Assembly: GCA_028695255.1 (NCBI GenBank)
Contig: JAQVJI010000005.1
Coordinates: 1-40,199, forward strand
Length of the DNA: 40,199 nucleotides
Reading direction: 5' to 3'
From: Chromatiales bacterium
GTDB taxonomy: Bacteria; Pseudomonadota; Gammaproteobacteria; Ectothiorhodospirales; Ectothiorhodospiraceae
Position numbers and translations under genes: made by a program. Within the stretch, counting starts at the first letter, position 1. Each line of letters begins with the position of its first letter. Positions 16,512-24,072 of this stretch are shown piece after piece. The notes under the pieces were generated by a model, which did no database searches, was not told where the DNA came from, and was given only the letters and a program-made list of their open reading frames with translations.

Positions 16512-17048
16512 CTACACCTCGCGCCAAACTCCGGGTTCGAGCCCATCCAAGGTCCAGGAACCGATGCGGTAGCGGATCAGCCGCAGCGTCGGATATCCCA
16601 CGGCCGCCGTCATGCGTCGTACCTGACGGTTGCGGCCCTCGCGCAGCGTGCATTCGATCCAGCTCGTCGGCACGCGCTTGCGAAAGCGTATCGGCGGCTG
16701 TCGCGACCACAGACCGGCCGGTTCGTCGATGCGCCGCACCCTGGCCGGCAGGGTCATGCCGTCCTTGAGCGGCACGCCCTGACTCAGGCGTTCCAGTGCC
16801 TGTTCGTCCGGCTCACCCTCGACCTGCACCCAGTAGGTCTTGCTCATCTTGTTGCGCGGATCGGTGATGCGGTGGATCAATGCACCGTCATCGGTGAGCA
16901 CCACCAGTCCCTCGCTGTCGCGATCGAGGCGACCGGCGGCGTACACCCCGGCGATCGGGATGAAATCGGCCAGAGTGCGACGGCCGGCACCGTCCGTGAA
17001 CTGCGTGAGCACGTCGAAAGGCTTGTTGAAGAGAATGACGCGGGCCAT
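16512..17048 (-). CDS. rluE: 23S rRNA pseudouridine synthase, RluE type
   Basis: 178 residues, the size of RluE and without the S4-like N-terminal domain of RsuA/RluB. It starts [19 protein letters not shown], typical of RluE. The RsuA-family catalytic motif [10 protein letters not shown] gives Asp42 as nucleophile; KTYWVQVEG and the [12 protein letters not shown] basic helix follow. RluE modifies U2457 of 23S rRNA in E. coli. It follows the exonuclease gene by 10 bp, so the two are likely co-transcribed with mdh upstream. Confidence 0.9.
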   Translation of the reverse strand: MARVILFNKPFDVLTQFTDGAGRRTLADFIPIAGVYAAGRLDRDSEGLVVLTDDGALIHRITDPRNKMSKTYWVQVEGEPDEQALERLSQGVPLKDGMTLPARVRRIDEPAGLWSRQPPIRFRKRVPTSWIECTLREGRNRQVRRMTAAVGYPTLRLIRYRIGSWTLDGLEPGVWREV

Positions 17049-17058
17049 CCCGATTTCG

Positions 17059-18012
17059 TCACGTCGAATCGGCAGCGTATGGGCCGTTCAGGACCGCGTG
17101 TTCCCAGCGCTGGCGCCGTTCGGGGCTGAAATTCAGTTGCGCCATCGACTCGAGCAGGGCTGCGTCGTCGATGCCGGTCGGCAGCGTCGGCAGATCGGCC
17201 GGCACGTCCGCATCGCAGTGAATACCGGTCAGACGACGCGCCAACAATACCGTATCCCGATGCTCCTCGATCAATGCCATCAAACGCTTCGCCCCGCGCA
17301 GCTTCGCCTGCCCCAGCGCCGGCAGGTCCGACAACAGCCGATCGAGCGTATCGAAGCGGCGCAGCAGACGCGCCGCCGTCGCCATGCCGATGCCTGGTAC
17401 GCCGGGGATGTTGTCGGCCCGGTCGCCGGCCAGCGCCAACTGGTCGGCCACCTGGTCGGGGCGCACGCCAAGCGTGCGCTCCACACCCTTTGTATCGAGC
17501 ATGCGATCGCGCTGCGGCTCCCACCACAGATCGCCGGGACCGACGAGCTGGGTCAGATCCTTGTCGCCGGTGACCAGCAGCACACCCCGACCGGCCTGCC
17601 GCTCGCGCAGGGCCAGCGTGCCGATGACGTCATCGGCCTCGAAGTGCCGGCTCGCAAACTCGGACATGCCGAGCGCGCGCACGAACGCGCGGCACAGTCG
17701 GAACTGGCGCTTCAGGCTCTCCGGGGCCGGTGGACGATTGGCCTTGTAATCGGGGTAGAGGTCGCGGCGATGACTGGACAGCAGGCTGTCGTCGAAGGCA
17801 AAGACGATGCGCTCGGGTTGCAACTGGGTCAGCAGGCGGAACACGAAATCGCTGAATCCGAGCACGGCATTGCAAGGCTCACCCTCAGCGTCGACCAGCG
17901 TCGCCGGCAGCGTGCACCAGGCACGAAACACATAGATGCTCGAATCGACGAGTACGGTACGGCGCGGCGCGGCTTGCGTGTCCGCGGTATGGTTCGTGGC
18001 GGCAATCGACAT
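17059..18012 (-). CDS. 5'-3' exonuclease / flap endonuclease (XNI/ExoIX or PolA N-terminal domain type)
   Basis: 317 residues resembling the free-standing 5' nuclease domain of DNA polymerase I. Early acidic motif [32 protein letters not shown] with conserved Arg/Lys, [11 protein letters not shown] and [11 protein letters not shown] (metal-binding Asp/Glu), and the helix-hairpin-helix [20 protein letters not shown]. It should remove RNA primers or flaps, or process branched DNA. There is no polymerase domain. Compared with E. coli ExoIX (about 251 residues) it has an N-terminal and C-terminal extension and retains more of the Pol I-type metal ligands. Located 50 bp after mdh. Confidence 0.88.
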   Translation of the reverse strand: MSIAATNHTADTQAAPRRTVLVDSSIYVFRAWCTLPATLVDAEGEPCNAVLGFSDFVFRLLTQLQPERIVFAFDDSLLSSHRRDLYPDYKANRPPAPESLKRQFRLCRAFVRALGMSEFASRHFEADDVIGTLALRERQAGRGVLLVTGDKDLTQLVGPGDLWWEPQRDRMLDTKGVERTLGVRPDQVADQLALAGDRADNIPGVPGIGMATAARLLRRFDTLDRLLSDLPALGQAKLRGAKRLMALIEEHRDTVLLARRLTGIHCDADVPADLPTLPTGIDDAALLESMAQLNFSPERRQRWEHAVLNGPYAADST

Positions 18013-18062
18013 TCAGCTGATGCGTCCGTGCACGGTGGCGGTTGGCAAGCGACGGCGTGCGC

Positions 18063-18989
18063 TCATGTCTGGATGCGGGTGATGTCGGCGCGCACGCCGC
18101 CGATGGACTGGTCGAACATCGTGCGTTCTTCCGCGTTGAGGTCGAGTTCGACGATGCGTTCCATGCCACCCTTTCCCAGTACGCAGGGTACGCCCATCGC
18201 GACATCGTGCTCGCCGTACTCGCCTTGCAGGATCGCCACCGTTGGCAACACGCGACGGCGATTGAGCGCGATCGCATCCACCATCTCGGCGATCGCCGCC
18301 GCCGGGGCATCGTAGGCGCTGGAGGTCTGTTTCAAGGCCAGGATCTCGGCACCGCCGTGACGCGTCCGCTCCACCAGCTTGTCGATCGACTCGCGATCCA
18401 GGAACTGCTCGACCGGTATGCCGGCGATGGTCGAATAGCGCAGCATCGGCACCATCGCATCGCCATGACCGCCGAGTACCAGGGCCTGGATATCCTTGAC
18501 CGAGAACCCGGTCTTGAGTGCGATGAACGCCGCCATGCGCGAAGAATCGAGTACGCCCGCCTGACCGATCACGCGCGAGCGATCCCAGCCGCTGCGCTGC
18601 CAGGCGCGCCAGGTGAGCACGTCGACCGGATTGGAAACCACGAGCAGCATCGCATCCGGCGCGTGCACCAGCGCCGCATCGACGATCTCGTCCATGATCC
18701 GGACGTTGGTGTCCAGCACGTCGGAGCGCGACATACCGGGCTTGCGCGGCACGCCGGCGGTGACGATCACCAGCCCCGCACCCGAGATGAGCGACATGTC
18801 CGTACCGCCGGAGAGCCGCGTGTCGAAACCGAACAGCGGCGCCGTCTCCTGGATGTCGAGCGCGGCGCCTTCGGCCGCACCTTCGCGCACGTCGACCAGC
18901 ACCAGTTCGCGGCAGGTATCTTCCTTGGCCAGGAACTGAGCCGTCGACTCGCCCACACGACCGGCGCCGATGATCGCTATCTTTTCCAT
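18063..18989 (-). CDS. mdh: Malate dehydrogenase (NAD, LDH-like type)
   Basis: 308 residues. Rossmann motif IIGAGRVGES with Asp33 after the second strand (LVLVDV), favouring NAD over NADP. Substrate arginines appear in AGVPRKPGMSRSD (Arg82, Arg88) and LDSSRM (Arg151); catalytic His175 is in GGHGD. Arg82 in the mobile loop, where LDH has Gln, selects malate/oxaloacetate. This is the tetrameric LDH-like MDH class, not the enteric dimeric Mdh. RBS AGAGGAGAA is well placed. It lies downstream of malic enzyme on the same strand; the pair links malate to oxaloacetate and pyruvate. Confidence 0.95.
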   Translation of the reverse strand: MEKIAIIGAGRVGESTAQFLAKEDTCRELVLVDVREGAAEGAALDIQETAPLFGFDTRLSGGTDMSLISGAGLVIVTAGVPRKPGMSRSDVLDTNVRIMDEIVDAALVHAPDAMLLVVSNPVDVLTWRAWQRSGWDRSRVIGQAGVLDSSRMAAFIALKTGFSVKDIQALVLGGHGDAMVPMLRYSTIAGIPVEQFLDRESIDKLVERTRHGGAEILALKQTSSAYDAPAAAIAEMVDAIALNRRRVLPTVAILQGEYGEHDVAMGVPCVLGKGGMERIVELDLNAEERTMFDQSIGGVRADITRIQT

Positions 18990-19118
18990 CAGGGTTCTCC
19001 TCTATGACTCGCGTCTGTGTATCGCAGATCCGTTCAAGGAGCATAGACGGCGTTTGACGCAGCGCAACAAGCCATCGCTTGAATATCACCGCCGCCCCGG
19101 ATTTCGGCACACGACGTC

Positions 19119-19141
19119 GGGTATGCGGTATCTGCATACCC
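19119..19141. other. Hairpin between malic enzyme and malate dehydrogenase
   Basis: GGGTATGC (19119-19126) and GCATACCC (19134-19141) pair perfectly around a 7-nt loop, 19 bp after the malic enzyme stop and about 130 bp before the mdh start on the minus strand. No T-run follows, so it may be a weak terminator, a processing site or an operator. Confidence 0.4.
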
Positions 19142-19159
19142 GTTGCGTCGCAAGGACAT

Positions 19160-20380
19160 TCAGACGCGTGCGACGCCGCTGTCGACGGCGGCCTTGGCGA
19201 CGGCCGGCGGCACGACCTCGATCAGGCGCGGATCGAGCGGTTTCGGAATGATGTAGTCGGGTCCGAAGGCCAGCTCGTCCAGACGATAGGCGCGCAGCAC
19301 TGCCGACGGCACCGGCTCGTGCGCGAGCGCGGCGAGCGCGTGCACGGCCGCTTCCTGCATCGCCTCGTTGATGGTCGTCGCGCGCACGTCGAGCGCACCG
19401 CGGAAAATGAACGGGAAGCCGAGCACGTTGTTGATCTGGTTCGGGTAGTCGCTGCGGCCGGTCGCCATGATGATGTCGTCGCGGGTCGCGTGCGCGAGTT
19501 CCGGCGTGATCTCCGGATCCGGGTTCGACAGCGCGAAGATGATCGGCCGCGGCGCCATCGTCGCCAGCATCGAAGGCGTCATCAGGTCCGGGCCGGACAG
19601 GCCGACGAACACGTCCGCGTCCTGGCAGGCATCGCCGAGCGTGCGCTTGTCGGTATCGTTGGCGAAGATCAGCTTGTATTCGTTGAGGTCGTCGCGGCGC
19701 GTATGGATCACGCCCTTGCGGTCGACCATCAGGATGTTCTGCTTCTGCGCACCGAGCTTGAGCAGCAGACGCATGGAAGCGATGCCGGCGGCACCCGCGC
19801 CGACGCAGACGATGCGCGCATCCTCCAGGCGTTTGCCCTGGAGCTCCAGCGCATTGAGCATGCCGGCCGCGGTGATGATCGCGGTGCCGTGCTGATCGTC
19901 ATGGAAGACGGGGATGTCGAGTCGCTCACTCAGGCGGCGCTCGATCTCGAAGCAATGCGGCGCCGCGATGTCTTCCAGATTGATGCCGCCGAAACCACCG
20001 GCGATGCGCGCCACGGTGTTGATGAAATCCTCAGGCTCCTTCGCGTTGACCTCGATGTCGAACACGTCGATGTCGGCGAAGCGCTTGAACAGCACCGCTT
20101 TACCTTCCATCACCGGCTTGCTCGCCAGCGCGCCCATGTTGCCGAGCCCGAGCACCGCCGTGCCGTCGGTGATCACGGCCACCAGATTGCCCTTGTTGGT
20201 ATAGCGATAGGCGAGGTCCGGATTGCTGTTGATCTCGCGCACCGGCTCCGCCACGCCGGGGCTGTAGGCCAGCGACAGATCGTCCTGCGTTTCGGTCGGC
20301 TTGGTGACGGTGATGCCGATCTTGCCGGGCCGCGGTTCGGCGTGATAGGCGAGGGCGCGTTCTTTGAAGGCGTTTTTCAT
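19160..20380 (-). CDS. Malic enzyme, short NADP-type form
   Basis: 406 residues from the ATG at 20380 (CTGGAG about 12 nt upstream); a longer in-frame start at 20491 would run through a repeat and is rejected. Conserved blocks: LSLAYSPGVAEP (catalytic Tyr), LAYRYTNKGNLVAVITDG (catalytic Lys region), IDVFDIEVNA, FHDDQHGTAIITAAG (metal Asp), the nucleotide site VCVGAGAAGIA and FALSNPDPEI. It decarboxylates malate to pyruvate and CO2. It lacks the phosphotransacetylase-like C-terminal domain of long MaeB enzymes. Cofactor choice NADP versus NAD is inferred from family only. A 16-bp palindrome (20409-20424) sits in its leader. Confidence 0.93.
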   Translation of the reverse strand: MKNAFKERALAYHAEPRPGKIGITVTKPTETQDDLSLAYSPGVAEPVREINSNPDLAYRYTNKGNLVAVITDGTAVLGLGNMGALASKPVMEGKAVLFKRFADIDVFDIEVNAKEPEDFINTVARIAGGFGGINLEDIAAPHCFEIERRLSERLDIPVFHDDQHGTAIITAAGMLNALELQGKRLEDARIVCVGAGAAGIASMRLLLKLGAQKQNILMVDRKGVIHTRRDDLNEYKLIFANDTDKRTLGDACQDADVFVGLSGPDLMTPSMLATMAPRPIIFALSNPDPEITPELAHATRDDIIMATGRSDYPNQINNVLGFPFIFRGALDVRATTINEAMQEAAVHALAALAHEPVPSAVLRAYRLDELAFGPDYIIPKPLDPRLIEVVPPAVAKAAVDSGVARV

Positions 20381-20476
20381 GCTTGCAAGGACTCCAGGGA
20401 GGGGCGACGGACCCGCGCGGGTCCATCGACGCATCATAGCAGCCTGTCGGACGTGGGGCTGATCTACTGCGCAGGC

Positions 20477-20561
20477 GGGGGAACGGTCCAAATGTCCCCG
20501 ATTTTTCCTTACATGGAACCACCATGCGCGTCAAAATCGTGAACATTTGGACCGTTCTCCC
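20477..20561. repeat. Inverted-repeat element upstream of malic enzyme
   Basis: A 19-bp arm (20477-20495, including GAACGGTCCAAATGT) is repeated inverted at 20543-20561 with one mismatch, leaving a 47-bp loop. The arm continues into a GGGGACATTTGGACC-like sequence (reverse strand), reminiscent of repeats seen beside REP-associated transposases. With its flanks it fills the 252-bp gap between the thermonuclease stop and the malic enzyme start. No gene is visible here. Confidence 0.6.
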
Positions 20562-20632
20562 ACCATGCTCGCTACGATCGTCCAAGTCCGACAGGCTGCC
20601 AGGCAATGGCGGTTGGACCCGCCAGCGGTGAG

Positions 20633-21607
20633 TCAGTCGAATTGGAGATCGGCCGGATGGCGGATGCGCATGCGCGGCTGGTCGCGATGACGATACAGAC
20701 GACCGCGCGCGGTCACCTGCCTGCCTTCGAGCGTCTCGGGCTCCAACCCCGGAAAGTACTGCATGTCGTCGTGGTCGATGCGCAGCGCCAGCCCGCCCTT
20801 CAGGTTGAGCCACCATGACTGACGACTGCGCCCGACGCGTTCGACCTCGCCTTTCACGATGCGAAACCCATCGTTGCCCGGATCGAGTGCGGTGAGCAGT
20901 TCCTCGCGCACTTCGGTCGCCTCCCTCAGTACGCAACCACGCGGGTCGTTGAAGCAGGCGGCATCCCACACGCGGTACTCGACCAACGCCCACAGACCGC
21001 TGCGCGCATCGCGCGCCCGCGCCTCGGCACCGCGATAGCAACCCAGCCAGGCATCGTTCGGCGGCACAGTCAGCGCCACCGCGAGCCCCTGCTCCAGCAG
21101 CCACGCCGCGACCGGCCGGCCGTCGATAGCGAACGCATGCGCCAGAGTGCGGCCGTGGTGATCGAAGCGCTCGTGATCGAACACCAGCCGCAGTTCCCAT
21201 CCCTGCTCCTTGAGCAGCCTGGTCAATGCGGCCCGTGCATCCTCGGCGAAGGGTTCCGCCGGCCGCTCGTCACGACCGCGCTCGGGCGTGTCGAGGCCGA
21301 TCAGGCGCAGACGCCGACCGTCGACCAACTGCACCGTATCGCCGTCGTACACACGCTCGACCCGCAGCTGCTCGTGAAAGCGGACTGGCGGCGCGCAAGC
21401 GTCGGCCAGGGGCGCCGCCGACTCCACCGTCATCGATTCCACTGCCGGCGCGTCGACCGCCGTCCCGGCTTCTGGCGCAACGTCCGGCGATGCCTCGACC
21501 GGGACCGGTTCCTGTGCCCAGACATTCCAGCAGCAAAACGACAGCCAGACAAAAACGAAAAGGGCGCTCCAGGAGCGCCCTTTTCGGGATACGGCCGTTT
21601 CGAACAC
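20633..21607 (-). CDS. Exported thermonuclease-like (SNase) protein
   Basis: 324 residues from a GTG at 21607. No ATG follows rpmE in frame before the signal peptide (hydrophobic ALFVFVWLSFCCWNVWA, cleavage before QEP). A GTG at 21637, overlapping the rpmE stop as GTGA, is the alternative start (334 residues). A low-complexity Pro/Ala/Val linker leads to the SNase domain: VERVYDGDTVQLVDG, RRLRLIGLDTPERG (catalytic Arg/Asp), LVFDHERFDHHGRTLAHAF and LLEQGLAVALTVPPND. Then come a Cys-bearing segment and an OB-like C-terminal domain (RIVKGEVERVGRSRQSWWLN). Probably a periplasmic nuclease or nucleic-acid-binding protein. The rpmE terminator hairpin lies inside its first 20 codons. Confidence 0.75.
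   Translation of the reverse strand: MFETAVSRKGRSWSALFVFVWLSFCCWNVWAQEPVPVEASPDVAPEAGTAVDAPAVESMTVESAAPLADACAPPVRFHEQLRVERVYDGDTVQLVDGRRLRLIGLDTPERGRDERPAEPFAEDARAALTRLLKEQGWELRLVFDHERFDHHGRTLAHAFAIDGRPVAAWLLEQGLAVALTVPPNDAWLGCYRGAEARARDARSGLWALVEYRVWDAACFNDPRGCVLREATEVREELLTALDPGNDGFRIVKGEVERVGRSRQSWWLNLKGGLALRIDHDDMQYFPGLEPETLEGRQVTARGRLYRHRDQPRMRIRHPADLQFD
21548..21586 (-). terminator. rpmE terminator, inside the thermonuclease coding start
   Basis: On the minus strand, a 13-bp stem (CGAAAAGGGCGCT, 21574-21586, with AGCGCCCTTTTCG, 21556-21568 region) around a 5-nt loop is followed by TTTTTG. It stands about 50 bp after the rpmE stop and has the shape of a strong intrinsic terminator, yet is translated as SRKGRSWSALFVF in the downstream gene. 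Confidence 0.75.
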
Positions 21608-21633
21608 CGTCGTGACCGGAGATGTCCGGCCGA

Positions 21634-21840
21634 TCACTGCACGCCGTAGCGCCGACGGAACTTGTCCACCTGACCGCCGCTGTCGACCATCTTCTGCTTG
21701 CCGGTGTAGAACGGGTGGCAGCTGGAGCAGACTTCGACCTGCAGATCCTCGCCCCGGAAGGTGGAACGGGTCTTGAACGTGTTGCCGCAGCTGCACGTCA
21801 CGTTGATTTCGTGATACTCGGGGTGAATGTCGGGCTTCAT
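21634..21840 (-). CDS. rpmE: 50S ribosomal protein L31 (zinc-binding C+ form)
   Basis: 68 residues from the ATG at 21840 ([12 protein letters not shown], the family start). VTCSCGNTF and [16 protein letters not shown] hold the four cysteines of the zinc-ribbon-like C+ type, which stores zinc and is replaced by a Cys-free paralogue during zinc limitation in many bacteria. Length and C-terminus ([11 protein letters not shown]) are normal. It has its own promoter and a leader of about 130 nt with a stable hairpin; terminator overlaps the next gene. Confidence 0.97.
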   Translation of the reverse strand: MKPDIHPEYHEINVTCSCGNTFKTRSTFRGEDLQVEVCSSCHPFYTGKQKMVDSGGQVDKFRRRYGVQ

Positions 21841-21920
21841 CGCTTGAATCCTCAAATGCCGGTCCACCGAACCATCTGGCGGTGGCCGCGCGCCGAAAAA
21901 ATCGTCGTTTCGATCCGCAC

Positions 21921-21946
21921 CCTGCCAAGCACGCCCCCTTGGCAGG
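21921..21946 (-). promoter_or_regulatory. Stem-loop in the rpmE leader (possible L31 autoregulatory structure)
   Basis: CCTGCCAAG (21921-21929) and CTTGGCAGG (21938-21946) pair perfectly around an 8-nt loop within the predicted rpmE 5' leader. L31 leaders that bind the protein are known as RNA families in several bacterial groups. Whether this one matches the gammaproteobacterial model needs a covariance search. Confidence 0.4.
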
Positions 21947-21980
21947 TATCCCGCGCAGGCAGCGGACGGAAAGGGCGTGC

Positions 21981-22009
21981 ACTATACGGGAATCGGCCTC
22001 GCACGACAA
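21981..22009 (-). promoter_or_regulatory. Sigma-70 promoter of rpmE
   Basis: On the minus strand, TTGTCG (22004-22009) and TATAGT (21981-21986) are 17 bp apart. Transcription would start near 21974, giving a leader of roughly 134 nt before the rpmE ATG. Confidence 0.65.
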
Positions 22010-22446
22010 GCGATGTAGGCATATGATGGCGCCGCCTGGTAATGATCCCGGAAAGTCCATCAGGAGACGCGCCCTCGCTTGATCCCGGCGCAGGGTCGTA
22101 CCGCGGTCGGCCCGGATACCTTCGGTCGGTGGTTCAGCATGTCCTTGGTGCCGGCTGTGCCACCAGGGACATCGGTAGGAATTTCCTTAAATCCTTGCCT
22201 GCAAAAGAAAACGCCGGTTTTCCACAGAACCTGTGGAAAAGTATGTGGAAGAAATGGGATCAAGCGCCCCAATGTGGCGTCAAAGTTACACCGCCGTTAA
22301 ACTGGCGAAAAAATCACCACATCACCAAGTTATTGTAATTTAAGATTTTTTAAACAAGCCTCGCGACCACCGGCGGACATGAACTGATGCACGGCAACAA
22401 ATCCCCAACCGCTGGCAGGGCATGTGCATAAAGCGCGCCTTCACGC
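22010..22446. other. Intergenic region between rpmE and rimO with palindromes
   Basis: About 435 bp without a supported gene. ATGTCCTTGGTG (22139-22150) pairs with CACCAGGGACAT (22161-22172) with one G-U-type position. A perfect palindrome TTTTCCACAG-AAC-CTGTGGAAAA spans 22218-22240. AT-rich sequence runs from about 22305 to 22355 and probably includes the rimO promoter, though no clear -35/-10 pair stands out. Short ORFs across it have no RBS and no family resemblance. Confidence 0.5.
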
Positions 22447-23796
22447 ATGAAATCCAATCCCAAGTCAAGACCTCCCCATCAACCGACCATCGGTTTCGTA
22501 AGCCTCGGCTGCCCCAAGGCCCTGGTGGATTCCGAGCGTATCCTGACCCGCCTGCGTGCCGAAGGTTACGGCCTATCCGGCAGCTACGAGGGGGCCGACC
22601 TGGTGGTGGTCAACACCTGCGGCTTCATCGACAGCGCGGTGACCGAATCCCTCGATGCGATCGGCGAGGCGCTGGCGGAGAACGGGCGCGTGATCGTCAC
22701 CGGCTGCCTGGGCGCACAGGACGGGCGGGTGCTGGAGGCCTACCCCGAGGTACTGGCCGTGACCGGCCCGCATGCCTACGAGGCGGTGATGCAGGCGGTA
22801 CACGATCATCTGCCGCCGCCGCAGGACGCGCATCTGAGCCTGTTGCCACCGCAGGGTATCCGCCTGACGCCGCGGCATTACGCCTATCTCAAGATCTCCG
22901 AGGGCTGCAATCACCGGTGCAGCTTCTGCATCATCCCGGGCCTGCGCGGCGATCTCGTGAGCCGACCGGTCGGCGAGGTGCTGGGCGAGGCGCAGACGCT
23001 GGCCGAGGCGGGCGTGCGCGAGCTGCTGGTGGTGTCGCAGGACACCGGTGCCTACGGCGTCGACCTGCGCTATCGCACCGGGTTCTGGGACGGACGCCCG
23101 GTGAGGACGCGTTTGCAGGACATGGCGGAGGCGCTGGCGCAGATCTCGGATCGCTACGGCATGTGGGTGCGCCTGCACTACGTCTATCCCTATCCGCACG
23201 TCGACGACCTGATCCCGCTCATGGCCGACGGCGGCATCCTGCCCTACCTGGACGTGCCGCTTCAGCACGCGAGTCCACGCGTGCTGAAGGCGATGGGCCG
23301 GCCGGCCGCGACGGAAAAGATGCTCGACCGCATCCACGCCTGGCGCGGCACCTGCCCCGACCTGACCATCCGCAGCACTTTCATCGTCGGTTTCCCCGGC
23401 GAGACGGAAAGCGAGTTCGAGGAGCTGCTGGCGTTTCTGCACGCGGCGCAACTCGACCGCGTCGGCTGTTTCGCCTATTCGCCGGTCGAGGGCGCGGCGG
23501 CGAACGCACTGCCGGACGCGGTTCCGGAGGAACTGAAGCAGGAACGCCTGGCGCGCTTCATGGCGGTGCAGGAGGCGATCAGCGCCGAACGCCTGCGGCG
23601 GCGCATCGGCGAGACGCTCACCGTACTGGTGGACGAGATCGAGGGGAAAGTGGCCATCGCGCGCAGCGCGGCGGATGCGCCGGAAATCGACGGCATCGTC
23701 TACGTGCAGGGCGGGACACCGCGGATCGGCGAGTTCATGCAGGTGCGCATCACCGACAGCGACGCCCACGACCTGCACGCCGCGGCCGTGGACTGA
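22447..23796 (+). CDS. rimO: Ribosomal protein S12 methylthiotransferase RimO
   Basis: 449 residues. The N-terminal MTTase domain has cysteines 22, 58 and 87 ([22 protein letters not shown]) for the auxiliary cluster. The radical-SAM motif is Cys154-x3-Cys158-x2-Cys161 (CNHRCSFC). A C-terminal TRAM domain (about 380-445) ends in [13 protein letters not shown]. The LVDSE and IIPGLRG signatures separate RimO from MiaB. It adds a methylthio group to Asp88 of ribosomal protein S12. The start follows the family consensus; its RBS is weak. Convergent with rof, 13 bp between stops. Confidence 0.96.
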   Translation: MKSNPKSRPPHQPTIGFVSLGCPKALVDSERILTRLRAEGYGLSGSYEGADLVVVNTCGFIDSAVTESLDAIGEALAENGRVIVTGCLGAQDGRVLEAYPEVLAVTGPHAYEAVMQAVHDHLPPPQDAHLSLLPPQGIRLTPRHYAYLKISEGCNHRCSFCIIPGLRGDLVSRPVGEVLGEAQTLAEAGVRELLVVSQDTGAYGVDLRYRTGFWDGRPVRTRLQDMAEALAQISDRYGMWVRLHYVYPYPHVDDLIPLMADGGILPYLDVPLQHASPRVLKAMGRPAATEKMLDRIHAWRGTCPDLTIRSTFIVGFPGETESEFEELLAFLHAAQLDRVGCFAYSPVEGAAANALPDAVPEELKQERLARFMAVQEAISAERLRRRIGETLTVLVDEIEGKVAIARSAADAPEIDGIVYVQGGTPRIGEFMQVRITDSDAHDLHAAAVD

Positions 23797-23809
23797 CCCG
23801 CAAGGGCCA

Positions 23810-24052
23810 TCAGTCCATCACGACGGCGTCCCGGATGCGGTCCAGCCGCAGCACGTGGCGATGCCCGGCGAGCGTCAGCGCGATCATGAACTCGGCGTGA
23901 TTGCGCGTGCGCAGATCGATCGGCGTCAGGTTTTCCAGCCGGTGCAGACCCCGACCGTCGACCCAGTGCACGCGCAGCGAATGACCGCGCATGATCGCCA
24001 GTTCGTAGCGGCTGTAGATCTCGCACGAGATCGGTTCATAGTCTTTGTTCAT
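23810..24052 (-). CDS. Rho-binding antiterminator, Rof/YaeO family
   Basis: 80 residues from the ATG at 24052; an earlier in-frame ATG at 24076 would overlap hemW by 4 bp and is the alternative. YEPISCEIYSRYELAIMRGH and the beta-barrel segments RVHWVDGRGLHR, TRNHAEFMIALTLAGHRHVL and RLDRIRDAVV match the Rof fold. In E. coli this small acidic protein binds Rho's primary RNA site and reduces termination. The Rof start follows the hemW stop by about 20 bp on the same strand. Confidence 0.82.
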   Translation of the reverse strand: MNKDYEPISCEIYSRYELAIMRGHSLRVHWVDGRGLHRLENLTPIDLRTRNHAEFMIALTLAGHRHVLRLDRIRDAVVMD

Positions 24053-24072
24053 CGACCAGCCCCCCCGGTCCG

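Noticed and set aside
20381-20491. Longer N-terminus for malic enzyme starting at 20491
   Set aside because: The extension has no homology character and crosses a repeat arm; the ATG at 20380 matches the family start and has an RBS.
22042-22338. Small ORFs between rpmE and rimO on both strands
   Set aside because: No RBS, no family resemblance, and they cross palindromic and AT-rich sequence that looks regulatory.
22200-22360. Chromosomal replication origin
   Set aside because: Only one DnaA-box-like palindrome, and none of the usual origin neighbours (dnaA, dnaN, mnmG, parAB) is present.
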